DNA of 64,000 nt from Yimella sp. cx-51 (GTDB lineage Bacteria > Actinomycetota > Actinomycetes > Actinomycetales > Dermatophilaceae): assembly GCF_017654605.1 (NCBI RefSeq), contig NZ_CP072113.1, positions 2,108,001-2,172,000 of the forward strand, read 5' to 3'. Positions within the stretch are counted from its first letter, which is position 1; every line of letters starts with the position of its first letter. Below, piece by piece: positions 53,072 to 63,174 of this stretch. Both the position numbers and the translations under genes were made by a program. The notes under the pieces are model-generated. The model made no database searches, was not told where the DNA came from, and worked only from the letters and a program-made list of their open reading frames with translations.

Positions 53072-55120
53072 GTGACTTCTTTGCAGCCGCAAGCACATCG
53101 CCTGCCGACAACCACAGCCTCCCGCGCCCTCACCCACGGTCAGCGAGCCATTGGACGCATCCCCGTCCAAGACGTCTCGCCTGCCGTCGACGGCGGAGCC
53201 CTGCCGACCAAGTCCGTGGTCGGCGAGGAATTCGACATCACCGCCACCGTGTTCCGCGAGGGCCACGACGCAGTGAACGCCTCCGTGGTGCTCACCGATC
53301 CCGAGGGCAACACCACCCAGTTGCCGATGGCCTGCACCAATCCCGGGCTGGACGCCTGGGTGTGCACGGTCAGCGCCGATGCACCTGGTTGGTGGAGCTA
53401 CCGGGTCGAGGGCTGGAGCGACCCGTACGGCACGTGGAAGCACGATGCCGAGATCAAGGTCGCCGCGGGTGTCGACGTCGAGCTGATGCTCGAAGAAGGT
53501 GCACTCGTCCTGGAGCGGGCAGCCTCACAGGACGGTCACGGTGACGCGGGCCGACGCGCCCTCACCGATGCCATCGCGTCCCTTCGTGACGAGAGCAAGG
53601 AGCCCGGCGAGCGCTTGGCCGCCGGCACCGCGACCGACGTCGTGGCCGCCATGGCCGCCAACCCGCTGCGCGATGCCGTCTCCCCCAGCGCCACCTACAC
53701 CTGGTGGGTCGAGCGCGAGCGCGCCCTCGCCGGTGCGTGGTACGAGATCTTCCCGCGCTCAGAAGGCGCCGAGTTCGACGAGACCACCGGCAAGTGGCGC
53801 ACCGGCACCTTCCGCACCGCGATGAAGCGTTTGCCCGCGATCGCCGCCATGGGCTTCGACGTGGTTTACCTGACACCGGTGCACCCGATCGGCTCGATCA
53901 ACCGCAAGGGCCCGAACAACACCCTGACGGCCGGTCCGGACGACCCGGGTTCGCCGTACGCCATCGGCAGCAAGGACGGCGGGCACGACGCACTGCACCC
54001 CGAGCTGGGCGACTGGGACGACTTCGATGCGTTCGTGGCGGAGTCGGAGCGGCTCGGCATGGAGGTGGCGCTCGACATCGCGCTGCAGTGCGCCCCCGAC
54101 CACCCGTGGGTGACCGAGCATCCGGAGTGGTTCACCACCCGGGCCGACGGCACCATCGCCTACGCCGAGAACCCGCCCAAGAAGTACCAGGACATCTACC
54201 CCCTGAACTTCGACAACGACCCTGCGGGCATCTACGCCGAGATGCGCCGCGTCATGCAGGTGTGGATCGACCACGGCGTGAAGATCTTCCGCGTCGACAA
54301 CCCGCACACCAAGCCGGTGGAGTTCTGGCAGTGGCTGATCAATGACGTCGCCAAGACCCACCCCGAGGTGATCTGGCTCGCGGAGGCCTTCACCCGTCCG
54401 GCGATGATGCACACCCTCGGCAAGGTCGGCTTCCAGCAGAGCTACACCTACTACGCGTGGCGCAACGAGCCCGAGGAGCTCCAGGAGTACGTCGAGGAGC
54501 TGGCCGGTGATGCCGCGTCCTACATGCGTCCTTCGTTCTGGCCGACCACGCACGACATCCTCACCCCGTACATGCAGTTCGGCGGACCGACCGCGTGGAA
54601 GCTGCGCGCGGCGCTGGCCGCCACCCTGGTGCCGACCTACGGCATCTACGCCGGCTACGAACTCGTCGAGCACGTCGCGCGCCCCGGTGCCGAGGAGCAG
54701 ATCGACAACGAGAAGTACGAGTTCAAGAACCGCCGCTGGGAGGATTACGAACCCGGCGGCCCGAAGGCCGGGCGGTCGCTTGCTCCCTACCTGACCCGAC
54801 TCAACGAGATTCGTCGCGCGCACCCCAGCCTGCTGTGGCTGCGCAACATCACCTTCCATGAGGTCGACGACCCGACCATGATGGTCTTCTCCAAGAAGCG
54901 CGGAGACGATGTCGTCATCGTGGTGGCCGGTCTCGACCCGCATTCCACCCGTGAGTCGTGGGTGCACCTCGACCTCGAAGCGCTCGGACTCCAGCCGGGC
55001 GAAACCTTCATCGCGCACGACCTGATCACCGAATCCCATTGGCACTGGGGCGAACACAACTTCGTTCGCCTCGGGGTCGACAGCGAACCCGTCCACATCA
55101 TCGAGTTGCGGAGGCGCTGA
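53072..55120 (+). CDS. glgE: maltose-1-phosphate maltosyltransferase
   Basis: 682 residues. GH13_3 transferase adding maltosyl units from maltose-1-P to linear glucan. N-terminal Ig-like domain, then IFRVDNPHTKP (nucleophile), WLAEAFTRP (acid). GTG 53072 with TAGCGT 6 nt upstream (leaderless). Start of glgE-treS-mak/glgB operon. Confidence 0.96.
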   Translation: MTSLQPQAHRLPTTTASRALTHGQRAIGRIPVQDVSPAVDGGALPTKSVVGEEFDITATVFREGHDAVNASVVLTDPEGNTTQLPMACTNPGLDAWVCTVSADAPGWWSYRVEGWSDPYGTWKHDAEIKVAAGVDVELMLEEGALVLERAASQDGHGDAGRRALTDAIASLRDESKEPGERLAAGTATDVVAAMAANPLRDAVSPSATYTWWVERERALAGAWYEIFPRSEGAEFDETTGKWRTGTFRTAMKRLPAIAAMGFDVVYLTPVHPIGSINRKGPNNTLTAGPDDPGSPYAIGSKDGGHDALHPELGDWDDFDAFVAESERLGMEVALDIALQCAPDHPWVTEHPEWFTTRADGTIAYAENPPKKYQDIYPLNFDNDPAGIYAEMRRVMQVWIDHGVKIFRVDNPHTKPVEFWQWLINDVAKTHPEVIWLAEAFTRPAMMHTLGKVGFQQSYTYYAWRNEPEELQEYVEELAGDAASYMRPSFWPTTHDILTPYMQFGGPTAWKLRAALAATLVPTYGIYAGYELVEHVARPGAEEQIDNEKYEFKNRRWEDYEPGGPKAGRSLAPYLTRLNEIRRAHPSLLWLRNITFHEVDDPTMMVFSKKRGDDVVIVVAGLDPHSTRESWVHLDLEALGLQPGETFIAHDLITESHWHWGEHNFVRLGVDSEPVHIIELRRR

Positions 55121-55126
55121 AAGTAG

Positions 55127-56848
55127 ATGAACGTCCAGGGCTTCAACCTTCAACAGCCGGGTCTCAAGCACGACCCGCAGTGGTTCCGCAAGGCTGTGTT
55201 CTACGAGGTGCTCGTTCGCGCTTTCGGCGACTCCACCGGGAACGGATCGGGCGATTTCACCGGGCTGATCAACCGCCTCGACTACCTGCAATGGCTGGGG
55301 GTCGACTGTCTGTGGATCCCGCCGTTCTACGCATCTCCGTTGCGCGACGGTGGCTACGACATCGCCGATTACAAGGCGATCCTGCCGGAGTTCGGCACCC
55401 TGCCGGAGTTCACCGAGTTGGTCTCGCAGGCTCACGCCCGCGGCATCCGCATCATCACCGACTTCGTGATGAACCACACCAGTGATCAGCACCCCTGGTT
55501 CCAGGCGTCCCGCAGCGACCCGGAGGGGCCGTACGGCGACTACTACGTGTGGAGCGACACTGACGAGAAGTACACCGAGGCGCGCATCATCTTCGTCGAC
55601 ACCGAGGTGTCGAACTGGACCTTCGACCCGGTGCGCCGCCAGTTCTTCTGGCACCGCTTCTTCTCCCACCAGCCGGATCTCAACTTCGAGAACCCCACCG
55701 TGCAGGAGGAGATGTTCGACATCGTCCGGTTCTGGATGGATCTGGGCATCGACGGATTCCGCTTGGACGCGGTGCCCTACCTGTTCGAGGAGGAGGGGCA
55801 CAACGGCGAGAACCACCCCAAGACGCACGAGTTCCTCGCCAAACTGCGCGCGATGGTCGACGAGGAATACCCCGGACGCGTGCTGCTGGCCGAGGCCAAC
55901 CAGATGCCCCACGAAGTGGTCGACTACTTCGGCACCGAGGAAGAGCCGGAGTGCCACATGTGCTTCCACTTCCCGGTGATGCCGCGCCTGTATTACGCGC
56001 TGCGCGGCGAGAAGGCCACCCCGATCATCAACGTGTTGGCCGAGACCCCGGCGATCCCGAAGGGAACGCAGTGGGGCACCTTCCTGCGCAACCACGACGA
56101 GCTCACCCTCGAGATGGTCACGCCGGAAGAACGAGCGGCGATGTACGGCTGGTACGCGCCTGACCCGCGCATGCGCGCCAACGTGGGCATCCGGCGGCGT
56201 CTGGCAACACTGCTGGACAACAGTCGCGCCGAGACCGAACTCATCCACGCGCTGCTGCTGTCGCTGCCGGGCTCGCCCTGTCTCTACTACGGCGACGAAA
56301 TTGGTATGGGTGACAACATCTGGCTGGAGGACCGCGACGCGGTGCGCACGCCCATGCAGTGGTCACCCGATCGCAACGCGGGATTCTCCTCCGCCGATCC
56401 GGGCAAGCTCTACCTGCCGGTGATCAGCTCGCTGGTCTACCACTACAACAACGTCAACGTCGAAGCGCAGATGGCAAGCTCCTCGTCGCTGTTGCACTGG
56501 GTGCGGGAGATGCTCAGCATCCGGGCGAAGTACCCCGTCTTCGGCATGGGTGATTTCGTCATCCGGGAAACCGACAATGACGCGGTCCTGGCCTTCACCC
56601 GCACCATGGATGAGCAGGAGGCGCAGGAGGAGGAGGTCGAGACCACCATGGTGCTCTGCCTGAACAACCTGTCCTCGCGGCCCGAATCGGTCACCGTGGA
56701 ACTACCGCCGGAGCTGGCCGGAGCACGGCTGCGTGACCTGTTCGGCGGCAGCCACTTCCCGGCGGTCGGCGAGGACGGCCGCGCCACCTTCACCCTGGGC
56801 TCACGCGACTTCTTCTGGTTGTCGGTGCGCCCTGTCGGAAGCGAGTAG
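55127..56848 (+). CDS. treS: trehalose synthase (maltose glucosylmutase)
   Basis: 573 residues. GH13_16. Interconverts trehalose and maltose. [25 protein letters not shown] give the three acids. GAGG before ATG, 6 nt after glgE. A C-terminal Mak domain, fused to TreS in some bacteria, is absent; it lies on the next gene. Confidence 0.96.
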   Translation: MNVQGFNLQQPGLKHDPQWFRKAVFYEVLVRAFGDSTGNGSGDFTGLINRLDYLQWLGVDCLWIPPFYASPLRDGGYDIADYKAILPEFGTLPEFTELVSQAHARGIRIITDFVMNHTSDQHPWFQASRSDPEGPYGDYYVWSDTDEKYTEARIIFVDTEVSNWTFDPVRRQFFWHRFFSHQPDLNFENPTVQEEMFDIVRFWMDLGIDGFRLDAVPYLFEEEGHNGENHPKTHEFLAKLRAMVDEEYPGRVLLAEANQMPHEVVDYFGTEEEPECHMCFHFPVMPRLYYALRGEKATPIINVLAETPAIPKGTQWGTFLRNHDELTLEMVTPEERAAMYGWYAPDPRMRANVGIRRRLATLLDNSRAETELIHALLLSLPGSPCLYYGDEIGMGDNIWLEDRDAVRTPMQWSPDRNAGFSSADPGKLYLPVISSLVYHYNNVNVEAQMASSSSLLHWVREMLSIRAKYPVFGMGDFVIRETDNDAVLAFTRTMDEQEAQEEEVETTMVLCLNNLSSRPESVTVELPPELAGARLRDLFGGSHFPAVGEDGRATFTLGSRDFFWLSVRPVGSE

Positions 56849-56857
56849 AGATAACCC

Positions 56858-59800
56858 ATGGCCATCCTGCACAAGGCATCGCTCAGCCGGTCCAAGAAGG
56901 AAATGATCGAGGGCTGGATCGGCGGGCAGCGTTGGTACACAGGCAAATCCGGCACACCGGCACTCACCGTGCTGGGGAGCTACCGGTTCGACGACCCCGC
57001 CGGAGAAGTGGGTGTCGAGGTGTCCTTCGTGCTCGACACCTCCGGTGCGAGTCCGACGCTCTACCAGGTGCCGCTCACCTATCGCGGTGCGCCCTTGGAG
57101 GGTGCCGAGCACGCTCTGCTCGGCACCAGCGAACACTCCGAGCTCGGCACGCGCTATTTCTACGACGGCTGCCATGACCCGGTGTTCGCAGCCACGCTGC
57201 TGTCGACCATCCTCACCGGCGGCCGGCACGCCGACGTCGAATACGCCGAGGGCACGCAGGATCGCCCCACGGGCGTGCTGCCGGCGACGATCCGGGTGCA
57301 GGGAAGCGGCACGCGTGGTCGCAAGATGCCGGAGGTGCTGGCGTCCCGGGTGCTCTCCGGGGAGCAGTCGAACACCTCGATCATCGTCGACACCCAGGAC
57401 AAGAACGGTGAGCAGCGCACGCTGATCATGAAGCTGTTCCGGGTGTTGCACGACGGTCTCAACCCCGATGTCGTGCTCCAGTCGGCGATCTCGGCCAAGG
57501 GCTCCACCCGGGTGCCGGCCACGGTCGGCTACCTGACCGGGCAGTGGCCCGACCAGAGCATCGGCACCGGCCACGCCGCCGGCCACCTCGCCTTCGTGCA
57601 GGAGTTCCTGCCCGACGTGCAGGACGCCTGGCGCGAGGCCCTCGTCGCAGCACAGGACGATCTCGACTGGTCGCAGCACGCGCGCGCCCTCGGAGTGGCG
57701 ACCGCCGAGGTACACAGCGTGCTCGCCTCGGCGCTACCGACGGCAACCGTTACCAAGGCTCGCGCCGAGTCGATTATCGGCGAGATGCGCCGACGCTTCG
57801 AACTAGCGGCCCGGGTGCAGTCGTCCATTCGCGCGCATGCTGCGGCCTACGACGACCTGCTGACTGCTGCAGAGTTGGCCGATTGGCCTGCGCTGCAACG
57901 GATCCACGGCGATTACCACCTCGGTCAGGTGCTCGACGTGCCCAGCCGCGGCTGGGTGGTGCTCGACTTCGAGGGCGAGCCGCTTCGGCCGCTTCGTGAC
58001 CGCAACGGGCTCGACTGCACGTTGCGCGACGTCGCAGGCATGTTGCGCTCGTTCGACTACGCAGCGGCGTCCGTCGAGGGCGACCGCCGCGCGTGGGCCG
58101 ACTCCGCCCGAGATGCCTTCCTGGCCGGATACCAGGAGGCTGCCGGCGTCGACCTCGAGCAGTACCGGGCCTTGCTCACCGCCTTCGAGGCCGACAAGGC
58201 CGCGTACGAGGTCATGTACGAAGCCCAGAACCGTCCCACCTGGCTGCCCATCCCGTTGGCAGCACTTGATCGTCTGCTCGGCGGCGAGCAGACCCCGTCC
58301 CCGGCATCCGCTGCCGTAGCCGCCTCGGAGGAACCCGTGAACCAAGCCAGCCCGATCGCCACGCCCCCGCCGCTCGATCCCTCGTCAGCGGGTGCCGTGT
58401 TGCGTGGCGTCCACCCCGATCCGCACAGCGTGCTCGGCGGCCAGAGCGACGACCAGGGCGCCTACGTGCGCGCCCTGCGTCCGCTGGCCAAGTCGGTCGA
58501 GGCGCAGCTGCCCGACGGATCACGGGTGCCACTCCAGCACGACGTCGAGGGCATCTGGTCGGGACGCATGCCCGGACAGGAGGTGCCCGACTACCGCCTG
58601 GTCACCACCTATGACGACGGCATCGAGCACGTCGCCGACGACCCGTTCCGCTTCCTGCCCACGCTCGGGCAGATGGATCTGCACCTGCTGGGCGAAGGAC
58701 GCCACGAGGAGTTGTGGAACATCCTCGGCGCACGCGTTCACACCTATGACGGTCCGGCCGGTCCGGTGCAGGGCACGTCCTTCGCGGTCTGGGCCCCCAA
58801 CGCCCTGGGTGTGCGGGTGATCGGCGACTTCAACCAGTGGGACGGTTTCGCCCACCCGATGCGTCGCCTCGGCGGCACGGGTGTCTGGGAGATCTTCGTG
58901 CCCGGCGTCGGTGCCGGCACCCACTACAAGTTCAGCGTGCTGTGCGCCGATCGGGTCTGGCGCAGCAAGGCCGACCCGATGGCACGACAGTCGGAGACCG
59001 CACCCGCCACGTCGTCGATCGTCGAGCAGTCGCACTACGAATGGCACGACCAGGAGTGGATGCAGCAGCGGGAGTCGACCGACCCGCACGACCAGCCGAT
59101 GAGTGTGTACGAGGTGCACCTCGGCTCGTGGCGCCAGGGTCAGAGCTACCACGACCTGGCCGAGCACCTGGTCAACTACGTCAAGGACCTCGGCTTCACC
59201 CACGTCGAGTTCATGCCCGTCATGGAGCACCCGTACCCACCGTCCTGGGGCTACCACGTCACCGGCTACTACGCCGTCAACTCCCGCTTCGGCTCCCCCG
59301 ACGACTTCAAGTACCTCGTCGACCGGCTGCACCAAGCCGGTATCGGCGTGATCCTCGACTGGGTGCCGGGCCATTTCGCCACCGACGAGTGGGCGCTGGC
59401 GAAATTCGACGGCACTGCCCTCTACGAGCACCCCGACCCGCGCAAGGGCTGGCACAACGAGTGGGGCAGCTACATCTTCGACTTCGGTCGCCCGCAGGTG
59501 CGCAACTTCCTGGTGGCCAACGCGATCTACTGGCTGCAGGAGTTCCACGCCGACGGGCTGCGGGTCGACGGCGTCGCCTCGATGCTCTACCTCGACTACT
59601 CCCGCAACGCCGGAGAATGGATTCCGAACAAGTACGGCGGCCGCGAGAACCTCGAAGCCGTGCAGTTGCTGCAGGAGACCAACGCCACCGCCTACCGGCG
59701 CGTGCCCGGCACGATGATGATCGCCGAGGAGTCGACCTCCTGGCCCGGTGTCACCAAGCCGACCAGCGCGGACGGACTGGGCTTCGGTTTCAAGTGGAAC

Positions 59801-60730
59801 ATGGGCTGGATGCACGACACCCTCGACTACTTCGCCGAGGCGCCGATCAACCGGCAGCACCACCATCACAAGCTGACCTTCGGGCTGGTGTACGCCTTCA
59901 GCGAGCAGTTCGTGCTGCCGATCAGCCACGACGAAGTGGTGCACGGCAAGGGTTCGCTGCTGCGCAAGATGCCGGGCGACCGCTGGCAGCAGTTGGCCAA
60001 CCTGCGCGCCTTCCTCGGCCACATGTGGGGACACCCCGGCAAGCAGTTGCTCTTCATGGGCGCCGAGTTCGCCCAGGAATCAGAGTGGGCCGACGGCCGC
60101 AGCCTCGACTGGTGGCTGCTGGACCAGCCGGCGCACTGGGGGGTGCACGCGCTGGTGAAAGACCTCAACCGGCTCTACAAGGAGCACCCCGCGCTCTGGG
60201 AGCTGGACAACTCCCCCAAGGGATTCCAGTGGGTCAACGCCAACGACGAGTCGGGCAACTCCTACTCCTACCTGCGCTACGGCGCAGGCGAGGAGGACGA
60301 GCGCGATGTCATGCTCGTGGTGGCCAACCTCAGCGGTGTGGAGCACCGGGATGTGCGCGTGGGCGTCCCGCGCCCCGGCGTGTGGCAGGAGATGCTCAAC
60401 ACCGACGCGCGTCATTACGGCGGCAGCGGCATCGGCAACCTCGGCGCGGTCGAGGCAACCGCGCAGCCGCACGATGATCAGCCCTACTCGGCGACCATCA
60501 CGCTGCCGCCGCTGTCGACGGTGTGGTTCGCCGCTCCCGATGCACCGAAGGTCGACGTGGTCGCGGGGTCAGTCTCTGCCGACGCCGACGCCGACGCCGA
60601 TCGCGACAACACCGAGGTGATCGAGGGCAAGGCCCCCGCACCACTAGCTGCCCCGGAGGCAGCGGACGACGCACCAGAGGTGACCACGGGTCAGTCGGTC
60701 GATGGGAGCACTCGGCCCCGACAGGTCTGA
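56858..60730 (+). CDS. mak-glgB: fused maltokinase - glycogen branching enzyme
   Basis: 1290 residues. Residues 1-470: maltokinase (Pep2), phosphorylating maltose; IHGDYHLGQVL and VLDFEGEP are the kinase's catalytic and metal motifs. Residues 500-1230: GlgB with two CBM48-type domains, then GH13_9 (DGLRVDGVASML, AEESTSWPG, SHDEVVHGKGS). A 50-residue Pro/Ala-rich linker joins them. At the linker, GGAGGA (58327-58332) sits 4 nt before an in-frame GTG (58337, residue 494), which could restart translation to give free GlgB (797 residues). An Asp/Ala repeat tail follows. 9 nt after treS. Confidence 0.93.
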   Translation: MAILHKASLSRSKKEMIEGWIGGQRWYTGKSGTPALTVLGSYRFDDPAGEVGVEVSFVLDTSGASPTLYQVPLTYRGAPLEGAEHALLGTSEHSELGTRYFYDGCHDPVFAATLLSTILTGGRHADVEYAEGTQDRPTGVLPATIRVQGSGTRGRKMPEVLASRVLSGEQSNTSIIVDTQDKNGEQRTLIMKLFRVLHDGLNPDVVLQSAISAKGSTRVPATVGYLTGQWPDQSIGTGHAAGHLAFVQEFLPDVQDAWREALVAAQDDLDWSQHARALGVATAEVHSVLASALPTATVTKARAESIIGEMRRRFELAARVQSSIRAHAAAYDDLLTAAELADWPALQRIHGDYHLGQVLDVPSRGWVVLDFEGEPLRPLRDRNGLDCTLRDVAGMLRSFDYAAASVEGDRRAWADSARDAFLAGYQEAAGVDLEQYRALLTAFEADKAAYEVMYEAQNRPTWLPIPLAALDRLLGGEQTPSPASAAVAASEEPVNQASPIATPPPLDPSSAGAVLRGVHPDPHSVLGGQSDDQGAYVRALRPLAKSVEAQLPDGSRVPLQHDVEGIWSGRMPGQEVPDYRLVTTYDDGIEHVADDPFRFLPTLGQMDLHLLGEGRHEELWNILGARVHTYDGPAGPVQGTSFAVWAPNALGVRVIGDFNQWDGFAHPMRRLGGTGVWEIFVPGVGAGTHYKFSVLCADRVWRSKADPMARQSETAPATSSIVEQSHYEWHDQEWMQQRESTDPHDQPMSVYEVHLGSWRQGQSYHDLAEHLVNYVKDLGFTHVEFMPVMEHPYPPSWGYHVTGYYAVNSRFGSPDDFKYLVDRLHQAGIGVILDWVPGHFATDEWALAKFDGTALYEHPDPRKGWHNEWGSYIFDFGRPQVRNFLVANAIYWLQEFHADGLRVDGVASMLYLDYSRNAGEWIPNKYGGRENLEAVQLLQETNATAYRRVPGTMMIAEESTSWPGVTKPTSADGLGFGFKWNMGWMHDTLDYFAEAPINRQHHHHKLTFGLVYAFSEQFVLPISHDEVVHGKGSLLRKMPGDRWQQLANLRAFLGHMWGHPGKQLLFMGAEFAQESEWADGRSLDWWLLDQPAHWGVHALVKDLNRLYKEHPALWELDNSPKGFQWVNANDESGNSYSYLRYGAGEEDERDVMLVVANLSGVEHRDVRVGVPRPGVWQEMLNTDARHYGGSGIGNLGAVEATAQPHDDQPYSATITLPPLSTVWFAAPDAPKVDVVAGSVSADADADADRDNTEVIEGKAPAPLAAPEAADDAPEVTTGQSVDGSTRPRQV

Positions 60731-60742
60731 CCCGGCCATTCA

Positions 60743-60831
60743 CAAACGCGGCCCTTGTTCGCAGGAGCGGTAGTTGTAGCTACCGCAGCTGCGAACAGGG
60801 GCCGCGTTTGCTGCTAGAGAGGCCGCGTTTG
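60743..60831. repeat. 89-bp structured intergenic repeat, copy B
   Basis: Same layout as 8695-8783: CAAACGCGGCC at the left, long stem TGTTCGCA/TGCGAACA, inner GCGGTAG/CTACCGC hairpin, right box CCGCGTTTG. Between convergent glgB and the minus-strand gene. Confidence 0.8.
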
Positions 60832-60855
60832 CGGCGTCAGCCGATGGGGACGGCC

Positions 60856-61965
60856 TCAGGGCTTGGCCGAAGACACCCACTTCTGCCGCTTGCCTGAGGC
60901 ATCGGTCCAGTCGATCCGTGCCAAGGAACGTCCGGTGTCGGCCCGGTCGCTCAGCTTGATCAAAATGGCGGAGTACTTCGTGCCGGGGATCGGGGTTGCA
61001 CTCGCTGGTTCGTCCGGCCCGCCACCGATCGGCTTCGCGCCGTCGGAGAAGACCCGATAGGTGACGTCCCGAGCGCCCGCCGGGACGATGAACGTCGTCC
61101 GCGCCGACCGTCCGTCCGTCTCCTGGTAAGGAGTCCGCATCGGTAACGTCGGCCAGTCGTTGTCGATCGGCCACTCGGCATCGCCGAGCGTGTATCGATT
61201 CTTTGTGACATTGACTGAAACAACGTGTTCGCCCTGCCTCAGAGTCTTGATGTCGTCACCTTCGTTGTTGACCACGCCACCGTCGGCAGTCACCCAGTTG
61301 ACCGTCACCGGCGGCGCCATGCCCTCCGGAGCGCTTTCCGCAAGACCGATCAACGTGCCGTCGGCAAGGAGCAACGGCCCGCCGGACATCCACCCACCGC
61401 TCATCCGCACGGTCGAAGCGTCCGGACTCACTGGGGCCGCAAGATAACGCCGGTCACCGTCGGCGAACACCGTCAGGCCGCAGGGTCCTCCACCGACCAC
61501 ATCAAGATCTACGAACTTCCGGTCGGCCTTCGCGACATAGGACATACCGCTGGTGCGGACGTCGGTCGACCGCTCCATCCGCATCGTCCCATCCGGACGC
61601 TGCGTGACACGGACGACCATCAACCCGCCACCTGGGGCGTGCACCTCCTGCTGCCCGATCGGTGCGGAGTCGGCACTGGGCGCACGCTGAGACTTCACCA
61701 ACTCCCCTGGTGGCAACGAACGCCGTTGGCTCGCAACACAATCTGTGGTGACCGGACCAGGCGAACCGGCAATCGGTTCGGGGCGGATCCGGGAAACGCT
61801 CCACCCGATGCCCGACGCCACGAGCAAGGCGGCCGCGACTCCCGCACCGATGGCAAAGTGACGATGACGTCTGCGCTGGTCGGCCCGCTCGATCACGGCT
61901 GCTGCATCGATCTGCGGCACCGAGGATTCGGTTTCACGCAGGAGGGTGTCGAAATCGGTGCTCAT
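60856..61965 (-). CDS. membrane-anchored protein downstream of ECF sigma factor
   Basis: 369 residues: cytosolic N-terminus (1-37) with DTLLRETESSV, one membrane helix (38-58), and a large outside domain. The arrangement resembles single-pass anti-sigma or sensor proteins encoded next to SigE-type factors, but no zinc-anti-sigma motif (HxxxCxxC) is seen. ATGA overlap with the sigma gene. Confidence 0.65.
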   Translation of the reverse strand: MSTDFDTLLRETESSVPQIDAAAVIERADQRRRHRHFAIGAGVAAALLVASGIGWSVSRIRPEPIAGSPGPVTTDCVASQRRSLPPGELVKSQRAPSADSAPIGQQEVHAPGGGLMVVRVTQRPDGTMRMERSTDVRTSGMSYVAKADRKFVDLDVVGGGPCGLTVFADGDRRYLAAPVSPDASTVRMSGGWMSGGPLLLADGTLIGLAESAPEGMAPPVTVNWVTADGGVVNNEGDDIKTLRQGEHVVSVNVTKNRYTLGDAEWPIDNDWPTLPMRTPYQETDGRSARTTFIVPAGARDVTYRVFSDGAKPIGGGPDEPASATPIPGTKYSAILIKLSDRADTGRSLARIDWTDASGKRQKWVSSAKP

Positions 61966-62462
61966 CGGGTCATCTCCTTCTGCTGTAGGGCCAGTTCGGC
62001 TCGCAACGTGGCCAAGCCCCGTGACGCCGAACTCTTGACCGTTCCGATGCTCACGCCGAGCAGGTCAGCGACCTCGCGCTCGGACAGGTCGACGTAGTGC
62101 CGGAGCACCACGACCTGTCGCTCGCGCTGAGGCAACGACTGCAGCAGGCGGGTGAGCAGCAGCCTGTCGTCGGATGGACTCGCCGCCTCGCAGCGCTCCG
62201 GCAGAGATCCGTCGAGTGTCACCAACTCACGGCGTCGGCGCCGCCACTCGTCCGTATGCAGGTTGACGACGATCCGTCGCGCGTAGGCATGGGGCTGTTC
62301 CGTGCGCAGCCGCGACCAGCGCATGCAGACGCGTTCGAGCGCTTCCTGGACGAGATCGTGTGCGCGATGCTCATCGCCGCACAACAGCCACGCGAGATGC
62401 GTGAGCCGCGGTGAGGAGGCGTTCACGAACTGCGTGAACTCCACTTCGTGCGCCGGTTTCAT
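61962..62462 (-). CDS. ECF RNA polymerase sigma factor, SigE family
   Basis: 166 residues. Region 2 (residues about 10-75, DLVQEALERVCMRW) and region 4 (105-160, LPQRERQVVVLRHYVDLSEREVADLL helix-turn-helix). Strong CAACC-N16-CGTT promoter upstream suggests it transcribes its own gene. Followed by a membrane protein gene with 4-nt overlap. Confidence 0.9.
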   Translation of the reverse strand: MKPAHEVEFTQFVNASSPRLTHLAWLLCGDEHRAHDLVQEALERVCMRWSRLRTEQPHAYARRIVVNLHTDEWRRRRRELVTLDGSLPERCEAASPSDDRLLLTRLLQSLPQRERQVVVLRHYVDLSEREVADLLGVSIGTVKSSASRGLATLRAELALQQKEMTR

Positions 62463-62490
62463 TCCGGCTTTCCGCTCGTCATGGACCTAT

Positions 62491-62515
62491 AACGGCAAAC
62501 CTGCCGCAAAGGTTG
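62491..62515 (-). promoter_or_regulatory. ECF-type promoter of the sigma factor gene
   Basis: CAACC (62511-62515), 16-nt spacer, CGTT (62491-62494), fitting the ECF consensus of AAC-type -35 and CGTN -10. Probable autoregulation. Confidence 0.6.
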
Positions 62516-62545
62516 AGCGCCGGGACACATCATTCTCGACTGCGC

Positions 62546-63106
62546 TCATCCGGCGGGGACGATGAGGGCCTCGTCGAGGTTGCGCAGGATGTGCGTAACC
62601 GTCTTGGCCACCGAGTGGTGGCTGCTGTCGATCCAGAGGCCGAGACGCTCGGTCTCGTGCTCGAGCGCGAGCCACTGCCCGTCCAGGGTCGCGCCGTCGT
62701 GGTCGGTCTTGTGGCGGCGGGCCGCGTCTCGCTCGGTGATCACCTCGACGCTCGGATGCAGGACCACGAGGTGCACCGGTTCCGGGTCGGCAAGCTCGAG
62801 GAAGTCATCGAGGTAGCAGCCGATGACAGTGTCGGCGATCACGACGTCGAAGCCCGCGTTGCGATACACATCGGCGAGCGTCAACGCACCCGCGAAACGA
62901 AGGAGCAACTGTTCGATGGCCGCGAGCTTCGGCGGCTCGGTCATCGGCACCGCTCCACTGACCACGACCCCTGCGATGGTGTCGCCGTCGATGAAGACCG
63001 CCCGAGGTAGCGCGCCAGCCAGCTCGCGCCCGATGGTTGTCTTGCCTGCGCCACCGATGCCGGTGATGACGAACAATCGGCCGGTCTCGTCGAGGAGTTC
63101 AGTCAC
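62546..63106 (-). CDS. P-loop kinase-like ATPase
   Basis: 186 residues. Walker A GIGGAGKTT (residues about 16-24). The LHPSVEVITERDAARRHK segment resembles lid regions of chloramphenicol phosphotransferase and gluconate kinase-type proteins. Acceptor unknown. GTG with TAGGTT 6 nt upstream (leaderless). Confidence 0.75.
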   Translation of the reverse strand: MTELLDETGRLFVITGIGGAGKTTIGRELAGALPRAVFIDGDTIAGVVVSGAVPMTEPPKLAAIEQLLLRFAGALTLADVYRNAGFDVVIADTVIGCYLDDFLELADPEPVHLVVLHPSVEVITERDAARRHKTDHDGATLDGQWLALEHETERLGLWIDSSHHSVAKTVTHILRNLDEALIVPAG

Positions 63107-63174
63107 GCCAGCAACCTAACCGGCAAGGGGCGGGCGACAACGGCCCGCCCCCGCTGCGGTGAGGCGGTACCCCG

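Noticed and set aside
53759-56248. 829-codon open frame on the minus strand
   Set aside because: Antisense to glgE and treS; composition is not protein-like (His/Val/Gly/Arg-rich shadow).
60578-60603. Short GACGCC tandem repeat in the glgB tail
   Set aside because: Encodes an Asp/Ala run; repeat unit is in multiples of three bases and gives no frame change, so phase variation is unlikely.
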